DNA of 64,000 bases, from NCBI RefSeq assembly GCF_014873535.1, contig NZ_JADBEF010000001.1:7688001-7752000 (forward strand). Direction: 5' to 3'. A program made the translations under genes and the position numbers. The DNA comes from Nonomuraea africana. Its GTDB lineage: Bacteria > Actinomycetota > Actinomycetes > Streptosporangiales > Streptosporangiaceae. The notes beneath the pieces were generated by a model that made no database searches, was not told the DNA's origin, and was given only the letters and a program-made list of their open reading frames with translations. Positions 38,884 to 47,730 of the stretch are shown here, in pieces (position 1 is the first letter of the stretch; each line of letters opens with the position of its first letter).

Positions 38884-40844
38884 TGCGCCATCAGCCCCGA
38901 GACCGCTCGGTGCCCCGCGGTGATCGCCGCGTCGGCGTAGGCGGCGGGGACCGAGTCGGAGTTGGCGATCGCGATCCTGCCGAACTGCCTGCGGGCCGCC
39001 TCGGCGGGGAAGGGCCCGTCGGGGTAGAAACTGTTCCACGGCCTGCAGTACTCGGGGGCGTACCCGTGGCCCCACCGGTTGACCGTGATCGCCTCGATGT
39101 CCCGCTCGGGATCGAAGCCCGCCGGTCCGAGCAGCCTGGTGAGCTGGTCGCGGATCGTGTACTCCATGTAGGTGAAGGGCGTCCTGATCAGCGCGTGCCG
39201 GCCGGCGACGGCGCCCTGCGCGGGCGACATGCCACCCAGGGCGGGGGTGGCGATCAGGTGCACGTTGATCGGCTCCGCCGGGGTCCCGGGGAACAGGTAG
39301 CCCGGCATGCTGACCGGGTGGTCGAGCTCGGAGACGCACCAGTAGGCGCCGGTCCACCGCACGTGGTTGACGCCGGTCCGGTGCCAGGCCTGCCAGTCGC
39401 GCAGCTGGACCGTGGCGTACAGCAGGGGGATCTTGACCGCCTGGCGCAGCGCCGCGCGCTGGTCGGCGGGCAGCTCGGGGACGAGGTAGGGGATCACCAT
39501 GTTCCAGCAGGCCATGATCACCGCGCCCGCGCGGACGGTCCTGATCGCGGTGCCGTCGAAGTAGCCGACCGTGGCGCTGGTGGCGCTCTCGGGCGGTCCG
39601 TCGTTGGCGACGGACACCACGGGGCTGGACAGCCTGAAGCGCACCTGGTTGCCGCTCAGGTCGAGCTTGCCGTAGTCGAAGGAGGCGGTGGTGATCGAGT
39701 CCATGTCGGTCGCGCTGGCGAAGCCGGGGACCATCCTGCCGACCATCATCCGCACGAGCGCCTGGTTGCCCTCGGGGAAGTGGTAGATGTGCGGATCCTC
39801 CGCACCCCACTCCTTGATCACGGTGGGCGAGTTGAACCTCGAGGGCTTGTCACGGTCGAGGCCGAGCCCCTGGAAGCCCGGGTAGTCCCAGCCGCCCGCG
39901 CTGCCCCACGCGTCGATGGCGCCGAAGGTGGTGGTGTCGTAGGCCCAGTCGTCGCTCGACATGGTCCTGCAGAAGCGCTCCACGTCGGGGTGGACCCTGG
40001 CGACGTCCAGCAGGTAGCGCGAGTAGGTGAGCGCGGCGAGCCGCTCCTCCTTCTCCCTCCTCGACATCCCCTTCAGGTAGTCGGGCGGGTTGTTGTAGAG
40101 CATGACCAAATCCCTTTTGGCCTGCTCGGCGATCGGCAGCTGGGCGGCCAGCCGCTCGGGCGTGAGGCCCTCGGTGAGCCGGACCAGCGTCTCGGTCGCG
40201 AAGCTCTCCCTGTCGCACATGACGCCGCCGGACATCCCGAGCCCGGTGTAGAGCGTCCGGTCGAAGTACCTCTCGAACCTGCGCACCTTGACGCCGAGCT
40301 GGTCGAGCAGGGCCTTGCCCTCCGCCGTCCAGACCGAGGGGGCCTCGATCGACTGGGAGCCGCCGTAGCCGATCAGCGGGCCGACGCGGCCCCTGGGCGC
40401 GAACTCGTTGCGCCGGGCGTGCCCGCCGATCTCGTCGTGGTTGTCGAGGATGAGCACGCGGGCGCCGGGGTCGAGCCGCAGCCACTCGAAGGCGGCGCTG
40501 ACGCCGCTGATGCCGCCGCCGACCACCACCAGGTCGTACGTCTCGCCGGTGGCCTGCGGCGCGCCCGCGTACTGCCAGAACCTGTCGTCGCGCAGCGCGT
40601 GGGGCACGCTCAGCGCGGCGGGGGTGTTGCCCTGCAGCCCGGTCAGCGCGGGGGGGAAGCGCACCTCGTAGGGGACCTCGAGGTGGTCGGTTCCGATCGC
40701 GCCGGGTCTCGCGCCGGCGCCGCAGCCCGCGAGACCGGCGAGCGCGGCGGCTCCCGCTGCCATGGCCACGCCGTCGAAGAAGTCGCGGCGGGAGATGGGG
40801 CGGCCCATGCCGAGTTCGCGCGAACGGCGCGGATCGATCTCCAT
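38880..40844 (-). CDS. Tat-exported FAD-dependent amine-oxidase-like protein
   Basis: The 654-residue flavoprotein has a twin-arginine signal (ISRRDFFDGVAMAAGAAALAGLAGC) with a lipobox at LAGC. The Rossmann FAD motif is DLVVVGGGISGVSAAFEWL, and the segment NHDEIGGHARRNEF is typical of spermidine-dehydrogenase-like oxidases. It would be a folded, exported, lipid-anchored oxidase; the amine or other substrate is not clear. ATG 40844 (MEIDPRRSRELG) is used; a later start at MGRPISRRDF is possible. It is coupled to the PrsW-like gene. Confidence 0.85.
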   Translation of the reverse strand: MEIDPRRSRELGMGRPISRRDFFDGVAMAAGAAALAGLAGCGAGARPGAIGTDHLEVPYEVRFPPALTGLQGNTPAALSVPHALRDDRFWQYAGAPQATGETYDLVVVGGGISGVSAAFEWLRLDPGARVLILDNHDEIGGHARRNEFAPRGRVGPLIGYGGSQSIEAPSVWTAEGKALLDQLGVKVRRFERYFDRTLYTGLGMSGGVMCDRESFATETLVRLTEGLTPERLAAQLPIAEQAKRDLVMLYNNPPDYLKGMSRREKEERLAALTYSRYLLDVARVHPDVERFCRTMSSDDWAYDTTTFGAIDAWGSAGGWDYPGFQGLGLDRDKPSRFNSPTVIKEWGAEDPHIYHFPEGNQALVRMMVGRMVPGFASATDMDSITTASFDYGKLDLSGNQVRFRLSSPVVSVANDGPPESATSATVGYFDGTAIRTVRAGAVIMACWNMVIPYLVPELPADQRAALRQAVKIPLLYATVQLRDWQAWHRTGVNHVRWTGAYWCVSELDHPVSMPGYLFPGTPAEPINVHLIATPALGGMSPAQGAVAGRHALIRTPFTYMEYTIRDQLTRLLGPAGFDPERDIEAITVNRWGHGYAPEYCRPWNSFYPDGPFPAEAARRQFGRIAIANSDSVPAAYADAAITAGHRAVSGLMAQ

Positions 40845-41003
40845 GGCCTGAGCATTACGAGCGGCCCGAATTGCCGTCTTGGGGCGCGCAGCGCGTCGGC
40901 AAACATTTTACGCGCTATTCGTGAACGGGAACGTTCCGCTGACCATCGCGGATGGCTCGTGCCATTGCCCTAGAAAGGAGGGGAGTCAGGAAATGGAGAA
41001 AGC

Positions 41004-41657
41004 ATGTTGAAAGCATTTTCCGGAATATGCGCGGCGGCGACGCTTATTTCAGGATGCGCTGTGACACAAGGAGCCGCGCCCGCGCCCAAGCCGGCTCCCG
41101 TGCCCGCGCCGGACCTCGGCGCCGCGCTCCTTCCGGCGCCGCCCGGCATGCGCGTCGCCTACGGTCCCGAGTCCGGACCGTACGGCACGCTCCGCGCCAC
41201 GAAGGCGGGCCTGGCCGCCATGCGCCGCTCGTCCCCCTGCGCGACCACCCCGACGATCGACGCCGCGGCACCCGAGGTGCGCGCCGCCCCCGCGGCCGTC
41301 GTGGCCTACACCTCCGCCGCGGGCTCCGTCACCCAGGCCCTCGTCGAGCTGCCCGCCGCCTTCCCCGCCGAACTGCCGGACAGGTGCGCCTCGTACCGCG
41401 CGATCGTGGAGGGCGAGCAGGTCACCTACACCACCAGGAAGGTGGACCTGCCGCCGCTCGGCGACCAGTCGCGCGCCTACGTCACGGCGGTCTCGGGCGG
41501 CGGCCAGAGCCTGGAGGTCGGATCGGTGGCGGTCAGGAGAGGCAGAGTGGTGATGAGCCTGCTGGTCATCGCGCGAAAAGTGAGAAACGCCGGACTGGCC
41601 GACCAGAGCCGTAAAGCCTACGAAAGGCTCGAACTGGCGACGAGAACGCCACGGTGA
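41004..41657 (+). CDS. Putative lipoprotein
   Basis: The 217-residue precursor starts at ATG 41004 after a GGAG-type site. It has a short signal with a lipobox (ICAAATLISGCAVTQG), a Pro/Ala linker (APAPKPAPVPAPDL), and a mature domain with three more cysteines (SSPCATTP, DRCASYRAIVEG). The central region resembles the sensor-like lipoproteins of actinomycetes. Function unknown. It is predicted to be outside the membrane. Confidence 0.75.
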   Translation: MLKAFSGICAAATLISGCAVTQGAAPAPKPAPVPAPDLGAALLPAPPGMRVAYGPESGPYGTLRATKAGLAAMRRSSPCATTPTIDAAAPEVRAAPAAVVAYTSAAGSVTQALVELPAAFPAELPDRCASYRAIVEGEQVTYTTRKVDLPPLGDQSRAYVTAVSGGGQSLEVGSVAVRRGRVVMSLLVIARKVRNAGLADQSRKAYERLELATRTPR

Positions 41658-41717
41658 CGGCCACACCGGTGCGCGAGCGGTGCGTGGCTCGTCAGGGGGG
41701 CGGGCGAACCTCCCCTC

Positions 41718-42902
41718 ATGACGAACACCACCAAGCACGTGCTGATCTCCGGCGCCGGTCTCGCGGGGCCCGCCATGGCGTACTGGCTCGTCGGGACCGG
41801 CCACACCGTCACCGTCGTCGAGCGGGCGCCCGCGCTGCGGGAGGGCGGCCAGGCCGTCGACTTCCGCGGCGCGGCGCACATGACGATGCTGGAGCGGATG
41901 GGGATCCTGGAGGAGGTCCACCGGCGCAGGACCGAGGGAGGGCCGCTGGTCCTCATCGACGGCGACGGCGTCGAGCAGCTCAGGCTGCCGGCCTCCTTCA
42001 CGGGCGGCGCCGTCGAGATCACCCGTGGCGACCTGTCCCACCTGCTCCACGACCTGACCAGGGAGCGCGCCGAGTACGTCTTCGGCGACTCCATCGCCGC
42101 CATGACCGAGACCGCCGACGGCGTGGACGTCGTCTTCGACAGCGGCACGAGGCGCACGTTCGACCTGGTGATCGGCGCCGACGGCCTGCACTCCAACGTA
42201 CGCGGGCTCGCCTTCGGCGAGGAGTCGCGGTTCCTGAAGTCCTCGGGCTACCACGCGGGGCTCTTCGACGCGCCCAACCACCTCGGCCTCGTGGGCAGGT
42301 CGCTGATGTACAGCGAGCCGGGCCGCGGCGCGCTCGTCTACCCCTCGGAGCACGACAGCGGCTCCGTCACCGTCATGTGCGTCTTCGCCTCGGGAGGGCT
42401 CGAGGTGCACCACCGCGACGTCGACGCCCAGAAGCGGCTGCTCGCCGCCGCCTACGAGGGGGCGGGCTGGGAGCTGCCCAAGCTCCTGGCCCATCTGGAG
42501 AGCTCGAACGGCTTCTACTTCGACTCCATCAGCCAGATCCGCATGGACCACTTCACCAGCGGCCGCGTCGCGCTCGTCGGCGACGCGGGCTACGGCGCGA
42601 CCATGGGCGGGATGGGCGCCGGCATGTCGCTCATCGCCGCCTATGTCCTGGCGGGGGAGCTCGCCGAGGCGGGCGGCGACCACCGCGTCGCCTTCGCCCG
42701 CTACGAGGAGCGGATCCGCGGCTACGCCAAGGCCTGCCAGCGGGTCGCCGAGGGCGCGGGCGGGTTCTTCGCGCCGAAGAACGTCCGCCGCCGCAACCGC
42801 ATCTACAAGATCCTCGCGTCGAGTTTCCTGGTCGGCTTCCTCGACCGGCTGACCACCAAGGCCGCCGACTCCATCGAGCTCAAGGATTACCGTTTTTCTT
42901 GA
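41718..42902 (+). CDS. FAD-dependent monooxygenase (PHBH/TetX-like)
   Basis: The 394-residue protein has the class-A flavin monooxygenase motifs: GAGLAGPAMAYWLVGTGHTVTVVERAP (FAD fold), DLVIGADGLHSNVR (DG motif) and VALVGDAGYGATMGGMGAGMSLIAAYVLAGEL (GD motif). It hydroxylates an unknown substrate with NAD(P)H and oxygen; similar enzymes inactivate tetracyclines or act in aromatic catabolism. ATG 41718 opens the conserved N-terminus. The gene stands alone, 32 bases before the protease gene. Confidence 0.9.
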   Translation: MTNTTKHVLISGAGLAGPAMAYWLVGTGHTVTVVERAPALREGGQAVDFRGAAHMTMLERMGILEEVHRRRTEGGPLVLIDGDGVEQLRLPASFTGGAVEITRGDLSHLLHDLTRERAEYVFGDSIAAMTETADGVDVVFDSGTRRTFDLVIGADGLHSNVRGLAFGEESRFLKSSGYHAGLFDAPNHLGLVGRSLMYSEPGRGALVYPSEHDSGSVTVMCVFASGGLEVHHRDVDAQKRLLAAAYEGAGWELPKLLAHLESSNGFYFDSISQIRMDHFTSGRVALVGDAGYGATMGGMGAGMSLIAAYVLAGELAEAGGDHRVAFARYEERIRGYAKACQRVAEGAGGFFAPKNVRRRNRIYKILASSFLVGFLDRLTTKAADSIELKDYRFS

Positions 42903-42934
42903 CTGACCCGGTCTTTCATGGAAGAAACGCGCGT

Positions 42935-43780
42935 ATGCGAACCCTAGCCCGCGCTTTCGTGGCGGTCGTCGCCGCGGCCCTCACCACCCTCACCCTCGCC
43001 TTACCCGCTCAGGCCATCACCGGCGGCGAGCCCGACGGCGAGCGCCACCCGAACGTCGGCCTGATCCTCTACTACATGCCCGACGGACGCTTCCGCTGCT
43101 CGGCCACGCTGGTCTCGCCGACCGTCCTGGTCACGGCGGCGCACTGCACCAGCGGCACGCTCGGCAAGACACTCGTGACCTTCGACTCGGTCATCGCCGA
43201 GCAGCCGCCCTCGCCCTTCCCCGTCGCCGCCGACCCCTCCGCCGGTTACACCGCCGCGGAGCTGGCCGCCGCCGGATACCTGTCGGGCACCGCCTACACG
43301 CACCCGGCCTACTCCGACTTCACCGACCTCGACAACTGGAACGACGTCGGCGTGATCGTCCTCGACCGGCCGGTCACCGGGATCACCCCGGCCAAGATCG
43401 CGCCCTCGCGCTACCTCGACGCCTTCGGCCAGCCCGTGCTGAACAAGACGCTGTTCGAGTTCATCGGCTACGGCACCGAGGTCCGCAAGCCGCTCACCGG
43501 GCCCCAGAAGCCCCAGCCGATGAGCTATCCGCTGATGCGCCGCTACACCACCCAGCCGGGGCAGAAGCTCACCGAGCAGATCCTGCAGGCCAACGGCAAC
43601 TACCACGACACCCGTGGCGGCGGCGGCACCTGCTTCGGCGACTCGGGCGGCCCGGTCTTCCACAACGGATACCTGGTCGCGGTGACCAGCTACGGCTACA
43701 CGCAGAACTGCCGTTACCTGGGCGGGTACCAGCGCATCGACATCCCCGTCGTGCAGGACTGGCTGGAAGAGCACGTGTAA
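42935..43780 (+). CDS. Secreted trypsin-like serine protease (S1 family)
   Basis: The 281-residue precursor has a Sec signal peptide (LARAFVAVVAAALTTLTLALPAQA) followed by ITGG, the usual mature start. The catalytic triad is present: His in VTAAHC, Asp in NWNDVGVIVLD, and Ser in CFGDSGGPVF. Three to four cysteines could make two disulfides. It is probably exported and active extracellularly. The mature part has the normal length of small S1 proteases. Confidence 0.9.
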   Translation: MRTLARAFVAVVAAALTTLTLALPAQAITGGEPDGERHPNVGLILYYMPDGRFRCSATLVSPTVLVTAAHCTSGTLGKTLVTFDSVIAEQPPSPFPVAADPSAGYTAAELAAAGYLSGTAYTHPAYSDFTDLDNWNDVGVIVLDRPVTGITPAKIAPSRYLDAFGQPVLNKTLFEFIGYGTEVRKPLTGPQKPQPMSYPLMRRYTTQPGQKLTEQILQANGNYHDTRGGGGTCFGDSGGPVFHNGYLVAVTSYGYTQNCRYLGGYQRIDIPVVQDWLEEHV

Positions 43781-43843
43781 CTTTCAGAGGTCCCGGACCA
43801 CTTCTTCATGTCAACGAACACCGGGACATGAGGAGTTGGGGCG

Positions 43844-44362
43844 GTGACGGATGAACGAGAACGATTCACCACCATGTACGACGAATGCCGCCAGCGCGTG
43901 TGGGCCTACGTGGTCGCCCGCGCTGGACGGCAGGTCGCCGACGAGGTGGTGAGCGAGACGTTCGCCATCGCCTGGCGAAAGTTCGACCAGGTGCCGCGTC
44001 ATGCCCTGCCATACCTGCTGGGGATCGCCAGGAACGTCCTGCGCGACTCCATCAGGGAGGAGGTCAGGCGCGAGGGGCTCAGCAGGGAACTGCGTGAATG
44101 GGTCGCCGGTGACGTCGCCGACCAGGTGGCCGAGCGCCTGGGAGTCCTCAAGGCCATGGCCAGGCTGACCCAGGACGAGCGGGAGCTGCTCATCCTGGTG
44201 GCCTGGCAGGGACTCTCCTCGCGCGACGCCGCCAGGGTCGTCGGCTGTTCGGTTCCCGCCTTCAAGGTGCGGCTGCACAGGGCGCGCAAACGCCTGCAGC
44301 AGGAGATGGAACCGACCGCCCCCGCCATGTCCCGGCTCGGCCTCACGGAGGAGTGGTCATGA
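43844..44362 (+). CDS. ECF sigma factor
   Basis: A 172-residue sigma factor with region 2 (FTTMYDECRQRVWAYVVARAGRQVADEVVSETFAIAWRKFDQV) and region 4 (LTQDERELLILVAWQGLSSRDAARVVGCSVPAFKVRLHRARKRL). GTG 43844 is the likely start. Its stop overlaps the ATG of the following membrane-anchored protein, so they are coupled, as in many ECF operons where the second gene acts as sensor or anti-sigma factor. Confidence 0.92.
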   Translation: MTDERERFTTMYDECRQRVWAYVVARAGRQVADEVVSETFAIAWRKFDQVPRHALPYLLGIARNVLRDSIREEVRREGLSRELREWVAGDVADQVAERLGVLKAMARLTQDERELLILVAWQGLSSRDAARVVGCSVPAFKVRLHRARKRLQQEMEPTAPAMSRLGLTEEWS

Positions 44363-45477
44363 ACCCCATCGAAGAGCTACGCGCGGCCCGTCCCGCCCAC
44401 CTCGGCGACGCCCCTGTGGACGAGCGGACCAGGCAGTCCGAGCTGGCCTACGCCATGGCGCAGGGTGCGCCCGCCCGCCGTCGCAGGAACCTTCGGCCCG
44501 TGTGGGGGCTGAGCCTCGCGGGCGCGGCGGCCGCCGTCACGGCCGTCGCCGTGTTCACGGCCGGCACCGGCGGCGGTACGGCGCCGCGGGCGCCCGCTCG
44601 TGTCGCGCAGCCCGCCAGCCCCGCGATCAAGCTGTCGGCCCAGGAGGTGCTGCTCGTCGCGGCCGCCAACGCCGAGCGCGCGCCCGCGACCTCGGGCACC
44701 TACTGGCACACCGAGACGCTGGGCAGGAATCTCTTCAGGGCGCCGGGCGGCTACGTGATGGTGACGGAGCAGCGCGACGAGATGTGGGTCAGCAAGAACG
44801 GGCAGTGGTCCCGATCCCAGTACCTCGGCGCCAAGCCCGCCACCGACGAGGACAGGGCCAGGTGGGCGGCCGCGGGATCCCCCGCCGAGATCGAGCTCAC
44901 CGTGCCGGGCAAGGGGGTGGGGCAGCTGGTCCCCATCGCCGCCAAGAAGCCGCACACCGGCCACCACGCCGGCAAGGAGGTGTTCTGGCTCGGCCGTAAC
45001 GTCACCCTCGCCGACCTGGCCGCGCTGCCGGACGACGAGGTGGGGCTGAAGGGCTGGCTGCTGAAGTACTACGAGGGCAAGAGCACCGAGTCCGACGCGC
45101 CCATGGCGGAGGACGCGTGGCTGTTCCAGGTGACCGCCGGGCTCATCACCGACATGCCGGTCAGCGCCAAGGTGCGCGGCGCGGCCTTCAGGATGCTGGC
45201 CGCGCTGCCGTCCGTGACCTCTGTCGGTCAGGTCACCGACTCCGAGGGCCGTCCTGGTACCGCCATCGCGATCGAGCACGACTCGAAGGTGAACAACGCC
45301 GACGCCACCGGCGGCGTCCTGCAGGATCGCCTGATCATCGACGAGAGCACCGGCCAGGCCCTCGCGAGGGAGGGCGTCGTGGTGAAGCCCGGCGGACTCC
45401 AGACCGGCCTGGAGCCAGGCACGGTGTCGCACACCGTCACCATCCTCGAGGCGGGCTGGACCGACACCCGCGACTGA
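44359..45477 (+). CDS. CU044_5270-family membrane-anchored protein, partner of the sigma factor
   Basis: The 372-residue protein has a cytosolic N-terminus of about 45 residues (NPIEELRAARPAHLGDAPVDERTRQSEL), one membrane helix (LRPVWGLSLAGAAAAVTAVAVFT) and a large external domain typical of the CU044_5270 family (APATSGTYWHTETLG, GQLVPI, LRGAAFRMLAALPSVTSVGQVTD, RPGTAIAIEHD). In this family such proteins are always next to ECF sigma genes. It is probably the anti-sigma/sensor partner; direct binding is inferred. Confidence 0.85.
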   Translation: MNPIEELRAARPAHLGDAPVDERTRQSELAYAMAQGAPARRRRNLRPVWGLSLAGAAAAVTAVAVFTAGTGGGTAPRAPARVAQPASPAIKLSAQEVLLVAAANAERAPATSGTYWHTETLGRNLFRAPGGYVMVTEQRDEMWVSKNGQWSRSQYLGAKPATDEDRARWAAAGSPAEIELTVPGKGVGQLVPIAAKKPHTGHHAGKEVFWLGRNVTLADLAALPDDEVGLKGWLLKYYEGKSTESDAPMAEDAWLFQVTAGLITDMPVSAKVRGAAFRMLAALPSVTSVGQVTDSEGRPGTAIAIEHDSKVNNADATGGVLQDRLIIDESTGQALAREGVVVKPGGLQTGLEPGTVSHTVTILEAGWTDTRD

Positions 45478-45485
45478 TCACCTCA

Positions 45486-45551
45486 CCTCGCGGTCCTGCG
45501 GGACCGCGAGGCCGACGCCGGGCCGGCCTTCGTGCCGAGCCCGGCGTCGGC
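45486..45551. terminator. Two tandem perfect hairpins between convergent genes
   Basis: Hairpin 1 has the 11-base arms CCTCGCGGTCC (45486-45496) and 45501-45511. Hairpin 2 has the 13-base arms GCCGACGCCGGGC (45511-45523) and 45539-45551. Both are perfect and lie between the sigma operon and the convergent TetR gene, so they can stop transcription from both sides. Confidence 0.75.
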
Positions 45552-45584
45552 GTGCTCGTCCCCTCGTACGGCGCGGCCACCGCT

Positions 45585-46226
45585 TCACGCCCGGTTCGCC
45601 GACGCCTGCGCGACCTCGGTGACCTCGGCTGCCGTCAGGGCGGGCACCGCGGCGGGATGGGCGGCTTCGGCCCGCAGTCCGTCCAGGAAGAAGCCGAGAC
45701 ACCGGCGCCAGGCCTCCGGCGCGGTCCCCATCGACTCCCTGATGACCTGGGACATGGCCCACACCAGAGTGGCGAGGTCCTGCGGCTCGAAGTCGGCGCG
45801 CAGCTGCCCGCTCTCCTTGGCACGCCCGATGATCCGGTCGAGATGGGTGAGGCCGCGGTTGCAGTCGGCGACCTCGCTGCCGGCGGGGAAGCGTCGCGCC
45901 AGCGTGTCGTTGAGCCCGTGGTCCTCCGCCTGCAGTGTGAACCACTCCTGGAGGAAGCCGGCGAACCCGTTCCAGGGGTCGGGATCGGCCAGGGCCCGCG
46001 CGGCGATCCTGTCGAGGGCCGCCAGCCGCTCGGGGAAGATCGCGTCGAAGAACGCCTGCCGGGTCGGGAAGTGGTTGTAGAGCGTGCCGATGCTGACCTT
46101 CGCGCGGCGGGCGATCTCCTCGAGTGGCGCGTCGAGACCGCGTTCGCCGAACACCTGGGTGGCCGCGACCAGCAGCTTGTCCCGATTGCGTGCGGCGTCG
46201 GCCCGCAGCGGCCTGGTTCCAGTCAC
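45585..46226 (-). CDS. TetR-family transcription regulator
   Basis: A 213-residue TetR protein with the DNA-binding helix-turn-helix LLVAATQVFGERGLDAPLEEIARRAKVSIGTLYNHFPTRQAFFDAIF and a ligand-binding C-terminal domain. GTG 46226 is the likely start. It is divergent from an SDR-type gene. The gap holds an inverted repeat (46279-46304), so it likely represses that gene. Confidence 0.9.
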   Translation of the reverse strand: MTGTRPLRADAARNRDKLLVAATQVFGERGLDAPLEEIARRAKVSIGTLYNHFPTRQAFFDAIFPERLAALDRIAARALADPDPWNGFAGFLQEWFTLQAEDHGLNDTLARRFPAGSEVADCNRGLTHLDRIIGRAKESGQLRADFEPQDLATLVWAMSQVIRESMGTAPEAWRRCLGFFLDGLRAEAAHPAAVPALTAAEVTEVAQASANRA

Positions 46227-46278
46227 TCACTCACTCCACCGAACTCGAGGGAAGCCTCAACTTCATGATACCGTCCGG

Positions 46279-46304
46279 ATAAGTTGAGGGCTGTCTCGAC
46301 TTAT
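46279..46304. promoter_or_regulatory. Likely TetR operator upstream of the SDR gene
   Basis: ATAAGTTGAG (46279-46288) and CTCGACTTAT (46295-46304) form an inverted repeat with one mismatch and a 6-base spacer. It lies in the divergent promoter region between the TetR gene and the SDR-like gene. Confidence 0.6.
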
Positions 46305-46323
46305 CGACCTGGAAGGCAGCGCC

Positions 46324-47055
46324 ATGTCCATTTCCCCGCGCAGGACCGCCGTCGTCATCGGAGCAGGGCCGGGCCTCGGCATGTCCATCGCGCATCGCGT
46401 CGGCCGTGAGGGCTACACCGTGGCCCTGGTCTCCCGCAGCGACGCCCGGCACGCCGGATACGTCAAGTCGCTGGCCGAGGAGGGGATCGAGGCCGAGGCA
46501 TTCGCCGCCGACGTGCGCGACCGCGACCTGATCGAGTCCACCCTCGACACCGTCGCCGAGCGGCACGGCGGCATCGACCTCGTCTACTACGGGCCGGGCG
46601 CGGTCGAACCCGACGCGCACCCGACGCCGATCGACCGGATCGACTCCGACGACGTGCGGACGGCCATGAGCTGGGTGTACCCAGCCGTCGACGTGGTCGC
46701 CAAGGTGCTGCCCGGCATGATCGAACGCGGCGACGGCACGCTGCTGTTCGCCGGCGGGCTCAGCGCGATCACGCCGATGCCGCCCCTCGGCAATCTGGCG
46801 CTGTCGTCGGCGGCGCTGCGCAACTACGCCCTGACCCTGCACGCGGGCCTGGCCGGCCAGGGCGTCTTCGCGGGCATCCTCACCATCGGCGGGCTCATCG
46901 AACGCGGTGACATCCACCAGCTGGTGACGTCGCAACCCGAGCGGTTCGGCGACACGGGGAGCACCACGCTCGACCCCGACGAGATCGCCGACGGGGCCTG
47001 GCGGCTGTGCGCGGACAGGGACCGTCCCGAGGCGGTGTTCAGCGCCTTCGGGTGA
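46324..47055 (+). CDS. SDR-like protein lacking the catalytic Tyr and Lys
   Basis: The 243-residue Rossmann-fold protein has the NAD(P)-binding motif VVIGAGPGLGMSIAHRVGREGY and VSRSDARHAG. The usual catalytic segment Tyr-x3-Lys is replaced by GNLALSSAALRNYAL, so the active-site Tyr and Lys are gone. ATG 46324 follows GGAAGG. Members of this branch may act as binding or sensory proteins. It is divergent from the TetR gene that probably controls it. Confidence 0.8.
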   Translation: MSISPRRTAVVIGAGPGLGMSIAHRVGREGYTVALVSRSDARHAGYVKSLAEEGIEAEAFAADVRDRDLIESTLDTVAERHGGIDLVYYGPGAVEPDAHPTPIDRIDSDDVRTAMSWVYPAVDVVAKVLPGMIERGDGTLLFAGGLSAITPMPPLGNLALSSAALRNYALTLHAGLAGQGVFAGILTIGGLIERGDIHQLVTSQPERFGDTGSTTLDPDEIADGAWRLCADRDRPEAVFSAFG

Positions 47056-47072
47056 GGCTAGGGTGTTCCGCC

Positions 47073-47726
47073 GTGACCGAACCGGACTTCCTGCGCGACA
47101 CCCGCGCGTCCTACGACGCCGTGGCCGCCGACTACGCCGCGCTCTTCCACGACGAGTTGGCGGCCAAGCCGCTGGACCGAGCCATGCTCGCCGCCTTCGC
47201 CGAGCTCGTGCTCGCGGCGGGCGGCGGGCCGGTGGCCGACGTGGGATCGGGTCCTGGCCGCGTGACGGCACACCTGGACGGTCTGGGCCTGACCGTCTTC
47301 GGCGTCGACCTGTCGCCGGAGATGGTCGCGGTGGCCAGGGCGACGCATCCGGGCCTGCGGTTCGAGGAGGGCTCGATGCTCGCCCTCGACGTGGCGGACG
47401 GTTCCCTCGGCGGCGTCGTGGCCATGTACTCGACCATCCACATCCCCGACGAGCTGCTGCCCGAGGTCTTCGCCGAGTTCCACCGGGTGCTGGCCCCGGG
47501 CGGCCACGTGCTGCTCGTCTTCCAGGTCGGCGACGAGCCCGCGCGCCGGACCGAGGGGTTCGGCCGCCCGCTCTCGCTCGTCTTCCACCGGCGGCAGCCC
47601 GACCAGGTCGCCGAGCTGCTCGGCCGGGCGGGGCTGGAGGTGCGGGCCAGGCTGCTGCGCGAGCGCGAGGAGGGAACCGTGGAGAAGACGCCCCAGGGAT
47701 ACCTGCTGGCCCGCAAGCCCGCCTGA
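47073..47726 (+). CDS. SAM-dependent methyltransferase
   Basis: The 217-residue class I methyltransferase has motif I VADVGSGPGRVTAHLDGLGLTVFGVDLSPEMV, motif II VVAMYSTIHI and motif III HRVLAPGGHVLLVFQVG. The N-terminal start ASYDAVAADYAALFHDEL is common in the Methyltransf_11/25 group. The substrate is unknown. GTG 47073 follows 17 bases after the SDR stop, so it is in the TetR-controlled unit. Confidence 0.88.
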   Translation: MTEPDFLRDTRASYDAVAADYAALFHDELAAKPLDRAMLAAFAELVLAAGGGPVADVGSGPGRVTAHLDGLGLTVFGVDLSPEMVAVARATHPGLRFEEGSMLALDVADGSLGGVVAMYSTIHIPDELLPEVFAEFHRVLAPGGHVLLVFQVGDEPARRTEGFGRPLSLVFHRRQPDQVAELLGRAGLEVRARLLREREEGTVEKTPQGYLLARKPA

Positions 47727-47730
47727 CCCT

